Shown in pieces: positions 1 to 13,200 of a stretch of DNA of 64,000 bases. This DNA comes from Delphinus delphis. Taxonomy: Eukaryota; Chordata; Mammalia; Artiodactyla; Delphinidae. The translations under genes were made by a program, and so were the position numbers. A model generated the notes under the pieces. It made no database searches, had not been told where the DNA came from, and saw only the letters and a program-made list of their open reading frames with translations. Position 1 is the first letter of the stretch. Every line of letters begins with the position of its first letter. The DNA lies in assembly GCF_949987515.2 (NCBI RefSeq), contig NC_082699.1:79403458-79467457 (forward strand), written 5' to 3'.

Positions 1-69
1 TAATAAGCAAATTATCTGTTTCCCACTGCCGTGCAGGAAATCACCACAAGTCCAGCATCAAACGGCATC

Positions 70-75
70 TTTATT
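70..75 (-). terminator. Isolated minus-strand AATAAA with GU-rich downstream element
   Basis: The minus strand reads GACAATAAAGATGCC, followed by TGATGCTGGACTTGTGGTGA, which would suit 3'-end processing near position 45-55. It lies 3.8 kb past the main ZC3H3 signal. It could be a distal ZC3H3 site, the end of an unannotated non-coding transcript, or chance. No coding exon was recognised for it. Confidence 0.35.
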
Positions 76-125
76 GTCTCAGCGCCGTCGTCAGGAAGCC
101 CGCGGGCCAGGGTCTCAAGGTCGGG

Positions 126-199
126 GGTGCGTGCGTGCGTGCGTGCGTGCGTGCGTGTGTGCGTGCGTGTGTGTGTGTGTGTGTGTCTCTCTCTCTGTC
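126..199. repeat. (GTGC)n/(GT)n/(CT)n microsatellite
   Basis: Compound simple repeat: GTGC units, then GT units, then CT units. The GTGC part resembles a GT array changed by T-to-C substitution. Confidence 0.95.
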
Positions 200-2345
200 T
201 AGTCTGGAGGTTCCTCTGGGGAAAGAGACCCCCAAGTTCCCTCAGGTTGTCAGGACCATTTCTCGGAGTCTGAGGGACCAAGGCCCCGGGCTCAGGGGGC
301 TGGAGGCCGCCCTGGCTCCCTGCACCCCATGACTGCCCCAAGGTGGCCAGGCCAGCGACAAGAGCCTCTGGAGGAGCCCCGCCCACCCGATGCGGAGGGG
401 CCACCACAGCAGGTGAGAAAGGGGAGGGTCCAGGGGGCTTGGCCTGATGTTGGGGGTGGTCAGGCGCCTGTGGGCCACCTCTGGGGACCACAGGGCCGCC
501 CATGGGCAGTGCTGCGTCAAAGTCCCAGCTCAGCACCCTGGGCTCTGGGCAAGCCCTGTTGCAAGGGTTAAACGCTCCATCACAAAGTGCGGTGCTGCAG
601 GGTCCGCACGGCCTGCTACCGAGCTGCCTCACGGAATTCACAAGGTGAAGCCCCAGGACTCCCGTCCCCGAACAGCTGGCCCAGGCTCTCCAGGCTGGGG
701 CCAGAGGTGCCGCTCGACCTGGGGCAGGGCGCAGCTGAAGGCCTCTGCTCAGCCCCACTCCCTCCCTCCAGGGATTTCTTCCTGAGCTCAGAGCGCTGCG
801 GGTGCTCTCCCCACCCAGGGCCTCACCAGTGCTCAGAGAGGAGCAGGGTCGCATACTCTGCGGGGTGGGCGGTGCCTCCCTGGGGAAGGGCTCAGGCCGC
901 CGGAGCGCCACCCACGCCCCCTTCCAACTCCTCCCAGCCCCCAGGAGAGGCCGTGCCGTGCCCAGGCAGCACCTCCTCCGGACTCCACGTGGGAGCCACG
1001 TTCGCGGCCCCCAGGCCTCCCCAGTGCACCCCCCACCTCGGATGCCTCGCCTCCCCTGGGGCTAGGGGCCCAGATTCTGAGGACCCTCGTGTGGTGGCCC
1101 AGGCCCATGCCACCTGCGGGTCACCTGACCTCAGGCCTCACCTAGAGGGTCTGCCCGCCACGGCTCCCTGTCCTTGGGGCCATCATCTGAGAGGCTGCAC
1201 GACCTGCCTCACTAGAGCAAAGGGCAGTTCACAGGGTAGCGGGCGGGGGGTGCACAGGCCTGAAGAGGGCAGTGGGCTCCTGACAAGGCAAGAAAGGCTC
1301 CAGGAGGCCCTGCCTGGGCTCCACAGCCCTCACGCAGGCGGGGCTGCTGCAGGGCAGTGGGGCGGCAACCCACGCCTTCAACCTCGGGGCGCCCAGTGGC
1401 CTGCCCCTTAGCACGAGGAGCCCAGAGTGACCACTGCCCCCTCCTCCTGCCTGGGAACAGAGACCGACCAGGCTGAGCCTGAGGCTGACAAGGTCCTCAG
1501 GGGGTCACAGGGGCTGGAGGGTCCCCAGGACACGGGCCCAGAGCAGCCGCTGGTGGGGCAACTCCTCTTCCCGGGGTGCCCAGCCCTTCCTGAGCCTTCC
1601 ACGGTGGCCTGCAGCTGTCAGAGCGGCTGCTTCCGGGCGGTGGGCTGTACCGTGGGCAGTGGGGCCAGGGCACAGGTATGCACGTGGAGGAGAGAGCGGC
1701 TGGGGAGAGTAGCCTCCGGAGAGCAGTGGCAGTCCCAGGCAGGCGGTGGGCATCCAGCTGCCCACGGGTCTGTCGGGAGCCCCCGCCATGGACACACCTG
1801 CTCACCTCCTGTCCAGCTGGTGCCCACCTTGCAGTCTCAGGGGCGTGTACCCTCTTTTACCGTGGAGGGAAGTACAGGGAGGTAGTGAGCAGGTGAGGGT
1901 CTGAGCCGGCCTCTCAGATCAGGAGGGACCAACAGCTGTGTTTCCGGTGGTCTCCTATCTGCCCAGGCGAAGGAGGGAGGATTTATCCCCCGCCCTCCCA
2001 TCATCGAAAGTTTGCCCGCTGTGGTGGCGCTGACTGTGGGCTTCAAGAGGGAGCCTGGGGAGGATCGCCCGTCCTAGCCGGGAGGAGGAGCCGGGCAGCG
2101 GGGCAGGTTGCATCTCCGGCTCTTGCAGTCTCCCCTTTGTCATCACTTAGCCCAGGATCCTTGGCCCCCGCCGCACCAATCCACGTCTCCTCCAAGGCCC
2201 TGGGCCGAGGCCACCACCGAGAGACCCGAGGGGTGGCTGGATGAGGATACGGGCTCTGCCAATATCTGCCCGCAGGGCCAGGCTGGGGAAGCTAGCTGGC
2301 CCACAGCTGGTCCACTCAGTTCCCTGACGGGCTGGGGGCCCTTTT

Positions 2346-2672
2346 GTATAATTAATTAATTAATTAGTTAGTTAATTATTTTTCTTGGCCGCATTGGGTC
2401 TTCGTTGCCGTGCGCGGGCTTTCTCTAGTTGCGGCGAGCAGGGGCTACTCTTCATTGCGGTTTGCAGGCTTCTCATCGCGGTGGCTTCTCTCGTTGCGGA
2501 GCACAGGCTCTAGGCGTGCAGGCTTCAGGAGTTGTGGCACGCGGGCTTCAGTAGTTGTGGCACACGGGCTTAGTTGCTCCGCGGCATGTGGGATCTTCCT
2601 GGACCAGGGCTCGAGCCCGTGTGCCCTGCACGGGCAGGCGGATTCTCAACCGCTGCGCCACCACGGAAACCC
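2346..2672 (-). mobile_element. CHR-type SINE (long form), minus orientation
   Basis: The plus strand starts with the reversed tail (ATTAATTA repeats), continues through GGCTTTCTCTAGTTGCGGCG and ends with the reversed SINE head (CCACGGAAACC). It is flanked by a perfect 13 bp target-site duplication CTGGGGGCCCTTT at 2332-2344 and 2673-2685. The inner region carries the degenerate tRNA-like promoter. Confidence 0.93.
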
Positions 2673-3834
2673 CTGGGGGCCCTTTCTTCACAGCTGGGTC
2701 TGACTCCAGAATCCACCATCCTGCCGAACTGGCAAACGTCAGGCCCCAGTGATCAGCACGAGACGACAGGACCCCTGCTCTGCTAGACTGAACAGCGCCA
2801 CCGCACGCTGACGCTGGGCAGGACCCTTGCCACGAACTGGCCTTGGTTCTTGTCACCTCTGAGCTGCTGCAGGGGCGCGCCATCACACAGACGAGGGCTG
2901 GTGGAGAGCAGGACCCCCGGGTGCTCACCCTGGCCTCCCGGGGCGGAGTGTCCGTCCCTCCCGTGCCGGGGCTGGGCCGAGGGGCCTTCGAGGCACTGGC
3001 CATCGAGGATGGAGTGTGGGCGGAGGCCCGAGCTGCACCCACACGGGTGGCCCTCTTACCCTTCAGCCAGCGCGGCCCTTTCAACCTGGGCCCAGAAGGA
3101 GCAGGTGGAGGACAAGTGGCCGTGCAGCTGACCCGACTCCTGGCAGAAGCGTGAGGCTGCAGGCTGGGGAGCAAGGGGCCCCCAGCACACGGGGTGGTTT
3201 GTGATGTGGATCCCGGGGCGGCCGCCCCAGAAGGGGGCTGCTGGCACACGCTCGCCAGCGGAGCACAGCTCACTTCCCTGGGGGTGAGGGGTGAATACCC
3301 TGAGTGGCCATGCACCCCTCCAAGCCTGGGCAGTGGCATCCAGCAGGGGGCCAGGCCCTGTCCGAGGCCCCCGTGCTCTCCGCCAGGGCTCCCCAAGCCC
3401 AGGGGCCAGAGACGCTGCCTCCTCCCTCGGGCCGCCCTGTCCCAGGCCAGGTGCCAGCTTGGGGCAGGTCCTCTGGCCCCAGGCGGTGGCATCCAACATG
3501 CAGGCAGGCCCCTCCTGGGTCTCTCCCAGCCACAAATCACACTGGCCTAGCCGTGGGGGACAGGCTGCCCCAACCCTCTGAGCCATCTAGGGGTGGCAGG
3601 GAAGTGGCCCATGTTCCTGCCCGAAGGCACGGAGGGGCTGTGCCTCCGCCTCACCAGGGCCAGGCGGGCAGGTGGAGAATGAGTGGGGGGCCACTGGAGG
3701 GGGGTCTGTGGCCTGCCCCTCACCTTCCCCTCAATCTCAGGCCTCCAGGCCACCCTGGGGTGGCACCCCTGGGGACGCTCTGGGGCCTCTGGGCAGGCCG
3801 GGCAGCGGTGGGGTGGCAGTCAGGACAGCCACGA

Positions 3835-4252
3835 GGACACAGGACAGAACCTTTATTGCTGAACACAAAACACCCGCCAGGGAGGCCTGCCCGGCAGTCC
3901 CTCCCTGGGCAGGAGGTCTGCGGGAGGACCGGCGTGGGGGTGGGGGGGCGCGCATTGCATGGCCGCTGCCGCACCCACAGTGGGGACGGGCCTGGGGGTG
4001 AGCCCTGCCGGGCACCCCTCGGGGCAAGGCTGAAGAACCCGGGGTGGGTGGGTGGGTGGAGCCCAGCCCGAGGGAGGTGAGGCCTGGGCACTGATCACGC
4101 AGGGCTGAGAGCCAGGCGGGCAGAGCGACGGCCCTGCAGCCCCTGGGGGGGCGCCCTGTGGCAAGCGGTCCCTCCTCTGGGGCGGTGGCGGGCAGTCTCC
4201 TTCCTCTCCAGGGATGAAGGGCTGAGGTAGGCGTGGGCCGGCTCCCTGGGCC
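3835..4252 (-). other. ZC3H3: ZC3H3 3'UTR
   Basis: GC-rich sequence between the ZC3H3 stop and the predicted cleavage site about 15-20 bases after the AATAAA at 3852-3857. It contains a (GGGT)n-like run at about 4040-4060 on the plus strand. The UTR is about 420 bases. The exact cleavage point is inferred. Confidence 0.75.
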
Positions 4253-7200
4253 TCACAGACGGGGTTTGATGTGCAGCGATTTCCCTGTTCCGAGAGGGGC
4301 AAAGGTCAGGCACCAGGAGTCCCCCAGCCAGGAGGAATGCCCCCCCTCCCAAAGCTTCTGGGTCAGGGACCGCTAGCAATGGGGAGAGGGGCTTTGACAC
4401 CATCGTCCTCTCGTCCACCACCCACTGCCCTCCCTGGGGTCCGGCGTCTAGCAGGGTGCAGGCCTGGCCTGTGGGGCTGAGAGCTCCCCTGGGTGGGGGA
4501 GCAGAGGCCTGCCAGGTGGGATAGCCCCTGGGGAGTGGGTGGGTCACGGCGGGAGCCACAGCAGTGTCCAGGCTGAGCTATAAACACCAGATGCAGGCCG
4601 CCTGCACGCACACACAGCACAGGCTCGCACCTGGACAAGTCTGAGGCTGCCAGACGGAGCCCCTGGCGTGAAAAGCCAGGGTGGGTGTGAGCAGTTGCTG
4701 GGTGAGGGGCGGGGCTGAGGCCCCTGTGCAGGGTGACATGCCGGGGCGGGAGGGGCGCGGTGGTAGAGGCTTCCCACAGCAGAGCAGGCTCCTGCCCTGT
4801 GTGGCCCACGCTCACTGGGTGCCAATGCCCCTCCCCTCCTGTGAACACTCCAGGCCAGCAGCCCCGCTGACCACAGATGCCTCTGTGTGGCTGCCCATCG
4901 GCACGGCACTGTCCACGTGCCCCCTGCCAGCCCGCCTCTCCTCCTGGGACCCCACTTCAGGGCCGAGGACCCCAGTCACTGGCTCAGCTAAGCCAGTGCC
5001 TAGAGGTCAGCCCAGCCAGCCAGGGCCCCCGGCCTGCAGACTCCACCGGCCTCTGCTCGAGGGCCTCGGCCCCCCTCTGCCTGTTCTTCCAGCTCCTGGG
5101 AGGTCAGCAAGGCCTGAGCAGGGAAGGAGGCTGATGGGGGCCCCCAGGACAGTGGGGGTCTGCAGCCTCTCACCCACCCTGCCTGCTTCCTCTGATTCTG
5201 GGGCTGGTTGCAGGGCTCCTTATCTTACTTTAAAAAAAAAAAAAAAAGAATTTTCAAAGGTGGCTGCCTCGGGCTGTCTGCTCCCTCCCCCCGTGCCCCA
5301 GTGTGTCCTCCCGATGGAAGGAGCTGGTGACCAGCCAGGCAGGGTGGGCGGGTGGGGGGCCCGGCCGCAGCCTGGCGTCTGGGACGCGGTGGCTTGAGCA
5401 GGCGTGAGCGAGCTCAGCAGAGCTGTTAGCAAAGGCTGCAGCAAGCGTCTTCCATTAACGCTACGACCGTGAAATATGACAATAAAATGACGGCCGTATG
5501 GTCGCAAATTTGCAGCCCGCCGAGCTGCGTGGGGTTTATCGTCACTCAAACGCGCAGAGAGCTGTAAAATGTTTACAGAAAGGGTCGTTTGCAGCCATAA
5601 AATCCTCTTTTCTCTCCTAAACAAGGCTGAGTGGAGCCATTTACCAAGCCCCAAATGTTCATCGGGGGAGAGGGAACATCTGTTCTCTCCAGGAGCCTGC
5701 AGTGATCTTCCAGAACAAATGAACAGAAATGGGTGCTTTCTAATTAAATCAGCCCTCGGCTGGCGCGGTCTGTGCAGGCGGCGCTGCTGTGCTCGCACCT
5801 CGCCGGCCCTGGCCCTGTGGGCCCCCGCAGGTGCACACCTGCCAAGCCAGGGACAGGGCACGGCAGCGCCCAGCCCACGCCAGCTCTCCGGAACCATCCA
5901 GGCCCCGCCTAGAGATTCTGACCCAGTGGGTCTGAGGCGGGCACTGCAAGAGTGCAGCTGCGCTCCGGCGGGCGGGTTGCCTACCTGAGTCCTTGGTGGG
6001 GCTGCTCCTGGGGGTCGGGGTCCTGGGCTGGCCTCCTGGGCTTGGCGAGGACTGCAGGGAGATGAAGGAGGGCAGCCTGCAGAGGCTGCCGGAGCCCGTC
6101 CCCGCCGAGGCAGCCTCCTCCGGCACAGACAGCTCCTCCAGGTCCAGGGGCAGGGAGGCGGAGGGGGAGGAGGGGGAGAGGCGGGAGGGGGAGGACGGGG
6201 GGGAGGAGGGGGAGGGGGGCGAGGAGGAGGAGTGGGAGGAGGAGACGGAGGAAGAGGAGGCTGAGGCTGCAGCTAAGAGCCGTGGGGAAGGCGGGGTGGA
6301 GGCCGAGCCGGCTGCCGCGGAGGTGGGGCAGCTGGACATCTGCCTGGTGGGGCGATGGGCGGCCAAGGACTTCCTGCGGGAAATGAAGGGGAGCAGAGGC
6401 GTGAGGGTGGGCGGCCGGCCGGCCACCTGTATACTGCCTGTCCCGGCGGCAAGGCTCCCGGCGCCGCCCCGCCCCGGCAGCCATCAGGCATCACCGTGCG
6501 GGTTCAAGGCTGGTCCTCGGCCCAAGGACAGGCTGGCGGCGCTACAGGACCTGCAGCAACGCCACGCTGACCCTGTCCTCACTTTCTGCAGCCTTCCTCA
6601 TGCACACGGGCTCCCACATTCACAGGGGGGTGAGCACAACAGGGGCCCCAGCCGTGAGCATCACCTGGGACCCTCCCCTCTCCTGGGGACTTGGAGGGGG
6701 CAGCTGAGAAGCCCCCACCTTCCTCCCCAGGGCGGGGGCTGGGCAGCCCTGCATGGCTTGGTCTGGGCCAGGGATGCCCTTGGCTCCGCCCAGCCTGGGG
6801 ACCAGTGGGTGGGACACCTCGAGGTCACTTGATCGACTCTGGACTGAGGTTTCTTTTAGGGTCTGAAGCCCACAGAGCTGGGTGGCGGCGGGGTGGGGGG
6901 CTCCTTCCTGACCACCCCCCACCCTGCGCTTACACATGCAGCGCCCACTGTCCCCGTCACCTGGGCCCGTGGCTGGTGGAAGCCCTGCTCCTGGGGGGCG
7001 TGATGTTGGGCTCCGGGGCCGGGGCCGTGGCTGCCCGCCGGCCGAGGTGCCTCTGGTTGCGGTGGGGCAGCTGGCACTGGGCGCCCCGGGGGCAGACGCC
7101 CCTGCGGGAGAAGTCGGGACACAGCAGCGTGTGCTTCTTCTTGCACTGCGGGGAGAAGGGGTGTGGCTGGGCAAGCCAGTGGAGGCCTCTGCGCCACTGG

Positions 7201-10200
7201 GGTGGCCCTGCCTGCTCCGCCCGCTGAGGCCTGGGCCAAAGGCTTCCTGTTGGGGGACTGAGGCCCGAGGGCCAGAGTGGCCCCGCAGCCCACGCCCCAC
7301 CCATCAAGAAGGGCCCCTGAGCAGCCCAAGGGTCGAGGGCGCCGCCCAGTCCAGCCCTGCGCCTGGGCTGAGGGTCCTGTCAGGCTGAGGTGGCGATTCC
7401 CAGGGCGCTAACTCCTCCTCCTGACCACAGCCCACCCATCCTGGCAGAGGACCAGGGTGGGGGCGCTAGGCCTGGGGGCCCAGGGTGGAGGCCGGCTGCA
7501 CACCTGATCCACCACACCTGTCACGGTGCTAATTACACCCCGTGGGGGCGGCCTACAAGCAGCTCGGGCAACAGGCAGCCTCAGCTCTGCCCTTCAAGCC
7601 CAAGGCCTGCCTTTCCTCGGCCCTCCTGCCCCCAGGACTGGGGCTGCAGGGCCCAACTCCGCAGCCGGGCTGTGTCCCACTTCTTGCCTGGCTCTTCTAG
7701 GGGAGGGGGTCCTGTTCTTCCCCACACCCAACAGCTGGCTTAGGGGGCCCGACCCAGCAGGAGAGAGCCAGGTACAGCAAGCCTTATGGGCCAGGTGACA
7801 GGCGATATGCTGGAGACAGGCCCGGATGGGAACCACTGCAAGCAGAGTCCCTGTGAAACCCACCCAGGGGGGAGTTTAAAACCAGCCCCGGTGCCTGAGC
7901 AGCTCGAGGGTGCCCACCGGCACAGCCACTGGAAATACACGGCAACAGCCTCGAGAGCGTCTTCCTCCCGGGCCCCATCACCTCTCCCCGGGCACGTGCC
8001 CCGAGAGTCCCTGATCTTAGCTCTGCTCCCAACACCCAGGACAGAGCCGGCCGAGGACCCCACGGGGCGTGTACCCATTCTGTGAGCAGGATCTGGGCAT
8101 TGACCCCATTCTTGGCCCCACACCTGGCTCCCCGCTGCCCCCAAGGGACCAGAAGCCCCTCACACTGGAGCCTGGGGGCTGGCATGAAGACAGGCAGGCA
8201 ACAGCCCGAGCACCCCTGCACCACATCCCTGTGCTGGGCAGACTCAGCCCTGCCCCCGAGCAGAAGGCAGGCTCAGGCCAATGCCTGCTCTCCCTCCCTC
8301 CCTCCCTCCCTCCCTTCCACAGGGCCCTCTGCCCTGGGCCTGGCCAGTGACACGATCCCGAACCCAGTGGCCCCGCCCTCGCTGTTGCACACATAAAAGA
8401 GACACATGGAGACGCTGGGGCCATGCAGGGCTGCCCCTCGGGGTCTCTTGGGGAATAAGGGGGTCGGGGCAGGTAGAGGGGACAGGAAGGACCTTTGGGT
8501 GGAGAGGGCCCAGCACCGGGCTGCACACAGAGAGATGGCTAGAGGGCGCTGGACCTGCACTGTCCCGCGGTGACCACGAGCCCCGCGGCTGCTCTGAGCC
8601 TGGACGGTGTGACAGGTGCAACGCACAGGGGGCCCCAGGTAAAAGGCGGCACAGAGCTTTCTTCCCTGGTCGCACGCTGACATTTGTGATCTGCTGGGTC
8701 AAATAAACTCATCTCACCTGTTTCTGTTTCACTTTCTTAAGGTGGCTACTAGGAAATGTGAAATCCTGCGTGGGGTTCACATCTGGCTGACCTTCCTACT
8801 AGAGATGGCTGGTCTGAACTAGCTGAACTAGCTCCCAAGAACTAGTCTGAACTAGCTCCCAAGAACAACCGAATCCTAGGCTAGAGTGTAAAGAACTTTC
8901 TCAAATCGTCCGAGAGCTATCGAGAAAGTGAAATGATGGAGGAAAATCTATGCAGAGATGTGGTGGACACAGGGCTAGTCTCAGGTCTCAAAGGCCCGAC
9001 GTCCCCCTTAGACCAAGGTCACTGAGGAAGGGGCAAAACCAACCAACCACACAAAACTCCCTGCAGAGCTGGAAATTAAGAAAGTCACCACTAAATAATT
9101 CATTGGTCAAACAAGAAACAATGGAAATCAGGTCATATTTAGAACCAAATGATAACACCAAAACAACCCATCAAAATTCGTGAAATGCAGCTGAAGCAGC
9201 ACTTGGAGAGAAGTCCTCAGCCTTACAGGCTCATGTTATTAGTAAAGAGGATATACCTCAAAAGTTAGAAGTCTGGTCCACAGAAAAGGAAAGCAGAGAA
9301 TACTTCTCAACGTAGTTTATTGGGCCAGAATAATCTTAGAACCAAACCCTGACCAGAACTAGATGATAAGAGAACATTTAGGGACTTCCCTGGTGGTGCA
9401 GTGGTTAGGAATCTGCCTGCCAATGCAGAGGACATGGGTTCGAGCCCTGGTCCTGGAAGATCCCACATGCTGTGGAGCAACTAAGCCCGAGCGCCACAAC
9501 TACTGAGCCTGCGCCCTAGAGCCCGTGAGCCACAACTACTGAGCCCACGTGCCACAACTACTGAAGCCCGTGTGCTTTGAGCCCGTGCTCCACAACAAGA
9601 GAAGCCACCGCAATGAGAAGCCCATGCACCGCAACAAAGAGTAGCCCCCACTTGCCGCCAACTAGAGAAAGCCTGCGTGCAGCAATGAAGACTCAACGCA
9701 GCCAAAAATAAATTAAAAAAAAATGAAATTCAGCATCAATTCAAAGTTTAGCAAATTTGTGATAGAAGGGAACTTCCTTAGCTTAATATAGAACCTTTCA
9801 GAAAGCCTCACTTGCCAAGGGGCATGGCTGGAAGCCCACGGCCAGGACGAGTCAATATCACACTGGGCTTACAGGCAGGGCAGAAAAAGAAAGAAAAGGC
9901 GTTTAAACTCAAAGGAAGAAAATACGGTCGTTACTTCAAAAGATACGACTGTTTATGTAGAGAAACCCAAGAGAATCCACCCTATGGATGATTCACTACA
10001 ATTACTAATACAGTTTAGCAAGGTTGCTGGAAACAAAATCAATATTAAAAGTTGTATGTCCAGGGCTTCCCTGGTGGCACAGTGGTTGAGAGTCCGCCTG
10101 CCGATGCAGGGGACACGGGTTCGTGCCCCGGTCCGGGAAGATCCCACATGCCGCCGAGCGGCTGGGCCCGTGAGCCATGGCCGCTGAGCCTGCGCGTCCG

Positions 10201-13200
10201 GAGCCTGTGCTCCGCAGTGGGAGAGGCCGCAACAGTGAGAGGCCCGCGTACCGAAAAAAAAAAAAAAAAAATTGTCCATACACCAATGAGCAGTGAGAAG
10301 ATAACATTTAAAAATGTGTTCTTGATAAAAATAATAAATGTGACAGGAATAAATCTAACGAAGATAAGCAAGAATTTTATTAAATGAAAAGCTTTTGACA
10401 AAATTCAACACCCATTTATGATAAAAACTCTCCAGAAATTGGGCATAAAAGGAACCTACCTCAACATAATAAAGGCCATATATGACAAACCCAGAGCAAA
10501 CATTCTCAATGGTGAAAAACTGAAAGCATTTCCTCTAAGATCAGGAACAAGACAAGGATGTCCACTCTTGCCACTATTATTCAACATAGTTTTGGAAGTC
10601 CTAGCCATGGCAATCAGAGAAGAAAAAGAAATAAAAGGAATACGAATTGGAAAAGAGGAAGTAAAACTGTCACTGTTTGCAGATGACGTGATACTATACA
10701 TAGAGAACCCTAAAGATGCCACCAGAAAACTACTAGAGCTAATCAATGATTTGGTAAAGATGCAGGATACAAAATTAATGCACAGAAATCTCTTGCATTT
10801 CTATACACTAACAATGAAAGATCAGAAAGAGAAATTAAGGAAATAATCCCATTTGCCTACATATCAAAAAAATTAAAGAACCTAGGAATAAACCTACCTA
10901 AGGAGGTAAAAGACCTGTACTCAGAAAACTCTTAAGACACTGATGAAAGAAATCAAAGATGACACAAACAGATGGAGAGGTATACCATGTCCTTGGATTG
11001 GAAGAATCAATACTGTGAAAATGACTATACTACCTAAAGCAATCTACAAATTCAATGCCATCCTTATCAAATTACCAGTGGCATTTTTACAGAACTAGAA
11101 CAAAAAATCTTAAAATCTGTATGGAGACACAAAAGACCCCGATAGCCAAAGCAGTCTTGAGGGAAAAAAAACGGAGCTGGATGGAATCAGACTCCCTGAC
11201 TTCAGACTATACTACAAAGCTACAGTAATCAAGACAATATGGTACTGGCACAGAAACAGAAATATAGATCAATGGAACAGGATAGAAAGCCCAGAGATAA
11301 ACCCATGCACCTATGGTTAACTAATCTATGACAAAGGAGGCAAGGGCATATAATGGAGAAAAGACAGTCTCTTCAATAAGTGGTGCTGGGAAAACTGGAC
11401 AGCTACATGTAAAAGAATGAAATTAGAGCACTCCCTAACACCATACACAAAAATAAACTCAAAATGGATTAGACACCTAAATGTAAGACCAGACACCATA
11501 AAACTCTTAGAGGAAAACATAGGAAGAATACTCTTTGACATAAATCACAGCAAGATCTCTCTTGATCCACCTCCTAGAGTAATAGAAATAAAAAGAAAAA
11601 TAAACAAATGGGACCTAATGAAACTTAAAAGCTTTTGCAAAGCAAAGGAAACTACAAACAAGACGAAAAGACAACCCTCAGAATGGGATAAAATATTTGC
11701 AAACGAATCAACAGACAAAGGATTAATCTCCAAAATATATAAACAGCTCATGCAGCTCAATATTAAAAAAACAAACAATGCAATCCCAAAATGGGCAGAA
11801 GACCTAAATAGACATCTCTCCAAAGAAGACATACAGATGGCCAAGAAGCACATGAAAAGCTGCTCAACATCACTAATTATTAGAGAAATGCAAATCAAAA
11901 CTACCATGAGGTATCCCCTCACACCAGTCAGAATCGGCATCATCAGAAAATCTACAAACAACAAATGCTGGAGAGGGTGTGGAGAAAAGGGAGCCCTCCT
12001 GCACTGCTGGTGGGAATGTAAATTAATACAGCCACTGTGGAGAACAGTATGGAGGTTCCTTAAAAAACTAAAAATAGAATTACCATATGACCCAGCAATC
12101 CCACTACTGGGCATATACCCAGAGAAAACCATAATTCAAAAAGACACATGCACCCCAATGTTCACTGTAGCACTATTTACAATAGCCAGGTCATGGAAGC
12201 AACCTAAATGCCCATCGACAGATGAATGGATAAAGAAGATGTGGTACATATATACAATGGAATATTACTCAGCCATAAAAAGGAACGAAATTGGGTCATT
12301 TGTAGAGATGTGGATGGATCTAGAGACTGTCATACAGAGTGAAGTCAGAAAGAGAAAAACAAATATCATGTATTAATGCATAATTGTGGAACCTAGAAAA
12401 ATGGTACAGATGAATCGGTTTGCAGGGCAGAAATAGAGACACATATGTAGAGAACAAACGTATGGACACCAAGGCAGAGCGGGGGGAAGTGGCGGGGGTG
12501 GTGGTGGTAGTGGTGGGATGAATTGGGAGATAGGGATTGACATGTACACACTAATATGGATAAAACAGATAACTAATAAGAACCTGCTGTATAAAAAAAT
12601 AAATAAAATTCAAAAACAAAAATTTTATTAAACGACATCAAAGGAGAACCCTGTATAACTAGAGACGGTGTGCCTTGATCATGGGCAGAAGACTCACTGG
12701 AGAGACAGATACCAACTGTCCAAGGAAACCTGACTACAGAGGGGCCCATGACAGATCCACAGGGCAAAGGGGCTCTTCAGTGCAAGGTGTGTGGGCGAAA
12801 CAACACTGGTCCCCTACACAGACACAAAATCACTTCCAGCTGGACTGGTGGGGAACGTCTTAAATGGCAAAGATCCGACCACAGGATGCAGTGGGGAAGG
12901 AGGTCTCATACAAGCACAAGAGGTGCAAACTGTAAAGAGAGATGAATAATAATATTTCCATTAAAATTAAGAGCTTTTGGGCTTCCCTGGTGGCGCAGTG
13001 GTTGAGAGTCCGCCTGCCGATGCAGGGGACACGGGTTCGTGTCCTGGTCTGGGAAGATCCCACATGCCACGGAGCAGCTGGGCCTGTGAGCCATGGCCGC
13101 TGAGGCTGCGCATCCGGAGCCTGTGCTCCGCAACGGGAGAGGCCACAACAGTGAGAGGCCCGCGTACCGCAAAAAAAAAAAAAAATTAAGAGCTTTTGTT

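Larger units (their letters stand above)
1..3834. other. Intergenic region downstream of ZC3H3
   Basis: GC-rich DNA with no recognisable coding exon on either strand. The many open frames here are compositional: they lack splice structure and do not resemble known proteins. Contents: the AATAAA at 70, the GT/GC microsatellite at 126-199, one SINE at 2346-2672, and otherwise nothing I can assign. In other mammals the next gene in this direction is MAFA. Confidence 0.7.
8990..10372 (+). mobile_element. Old L1 ORF2 fragment (interrupted by two SINEs)
   Basis: Between SINE insertions the sequence reads as degraded LINE-1 ORF2. The 9130-9260 part recalls the stretch around ATGCAGCTGAAGCAG(C)ACTT. 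The 9940-10060 part recalls the region after the RT catalytic site (GTTTATGTAGAGAAACCCAAGAG, then TTTAGCAAGGTTGCTGG). It is interrupted by SINEs at 9381 and 10063 and then cut by a younger L1 at 10388. No intact reading frame remains. Confidence 0.65.
10388..12620 (+). mobile_element. 5'-truncated LINE-1 (3' part of ORF2 and 3'UTR)
   Basis: A 2.2 kb L1 copy flanked by a 15 bp target duplication with one mismatch, AATTTTATTAAA(T/C)GA at 10373-10387 and 12621-12635. It begins within ORF2 just before the reverse transcriptase catalytic region and ends with the 3'UTR and an A-rich tail. It is inserted into the older L1 fragment. It is oriented opposite to ZC3H3. Confidence 0.93.

Noticed and set aside
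126..199. GTGC array as a CRISPR-like or regulatory repeat
   Set aside because: It is a simple tetranucleotide/dinucleotide microsatellite without spacers.
12..911. 299-codon open frame on the minus strand at the left edge
   Set aside because: It runs through a GT/GC microsatellite (His-Thr repeats) and has no similarity to a known protein; open frames of this size are expected in such GC-rich DNA.
587..1411. 274-codon open frame on the plus strand
   Set aside because: Compositional open frame with no domain, no splice structure and no recognised relative.
2548..3540. 330-codon open frame on the minus strand
   Set aside because: Its C-terminal part is translated SINE sequence and the rest is low-complexity Gly/Pro/Ala from GC-rich DNA.
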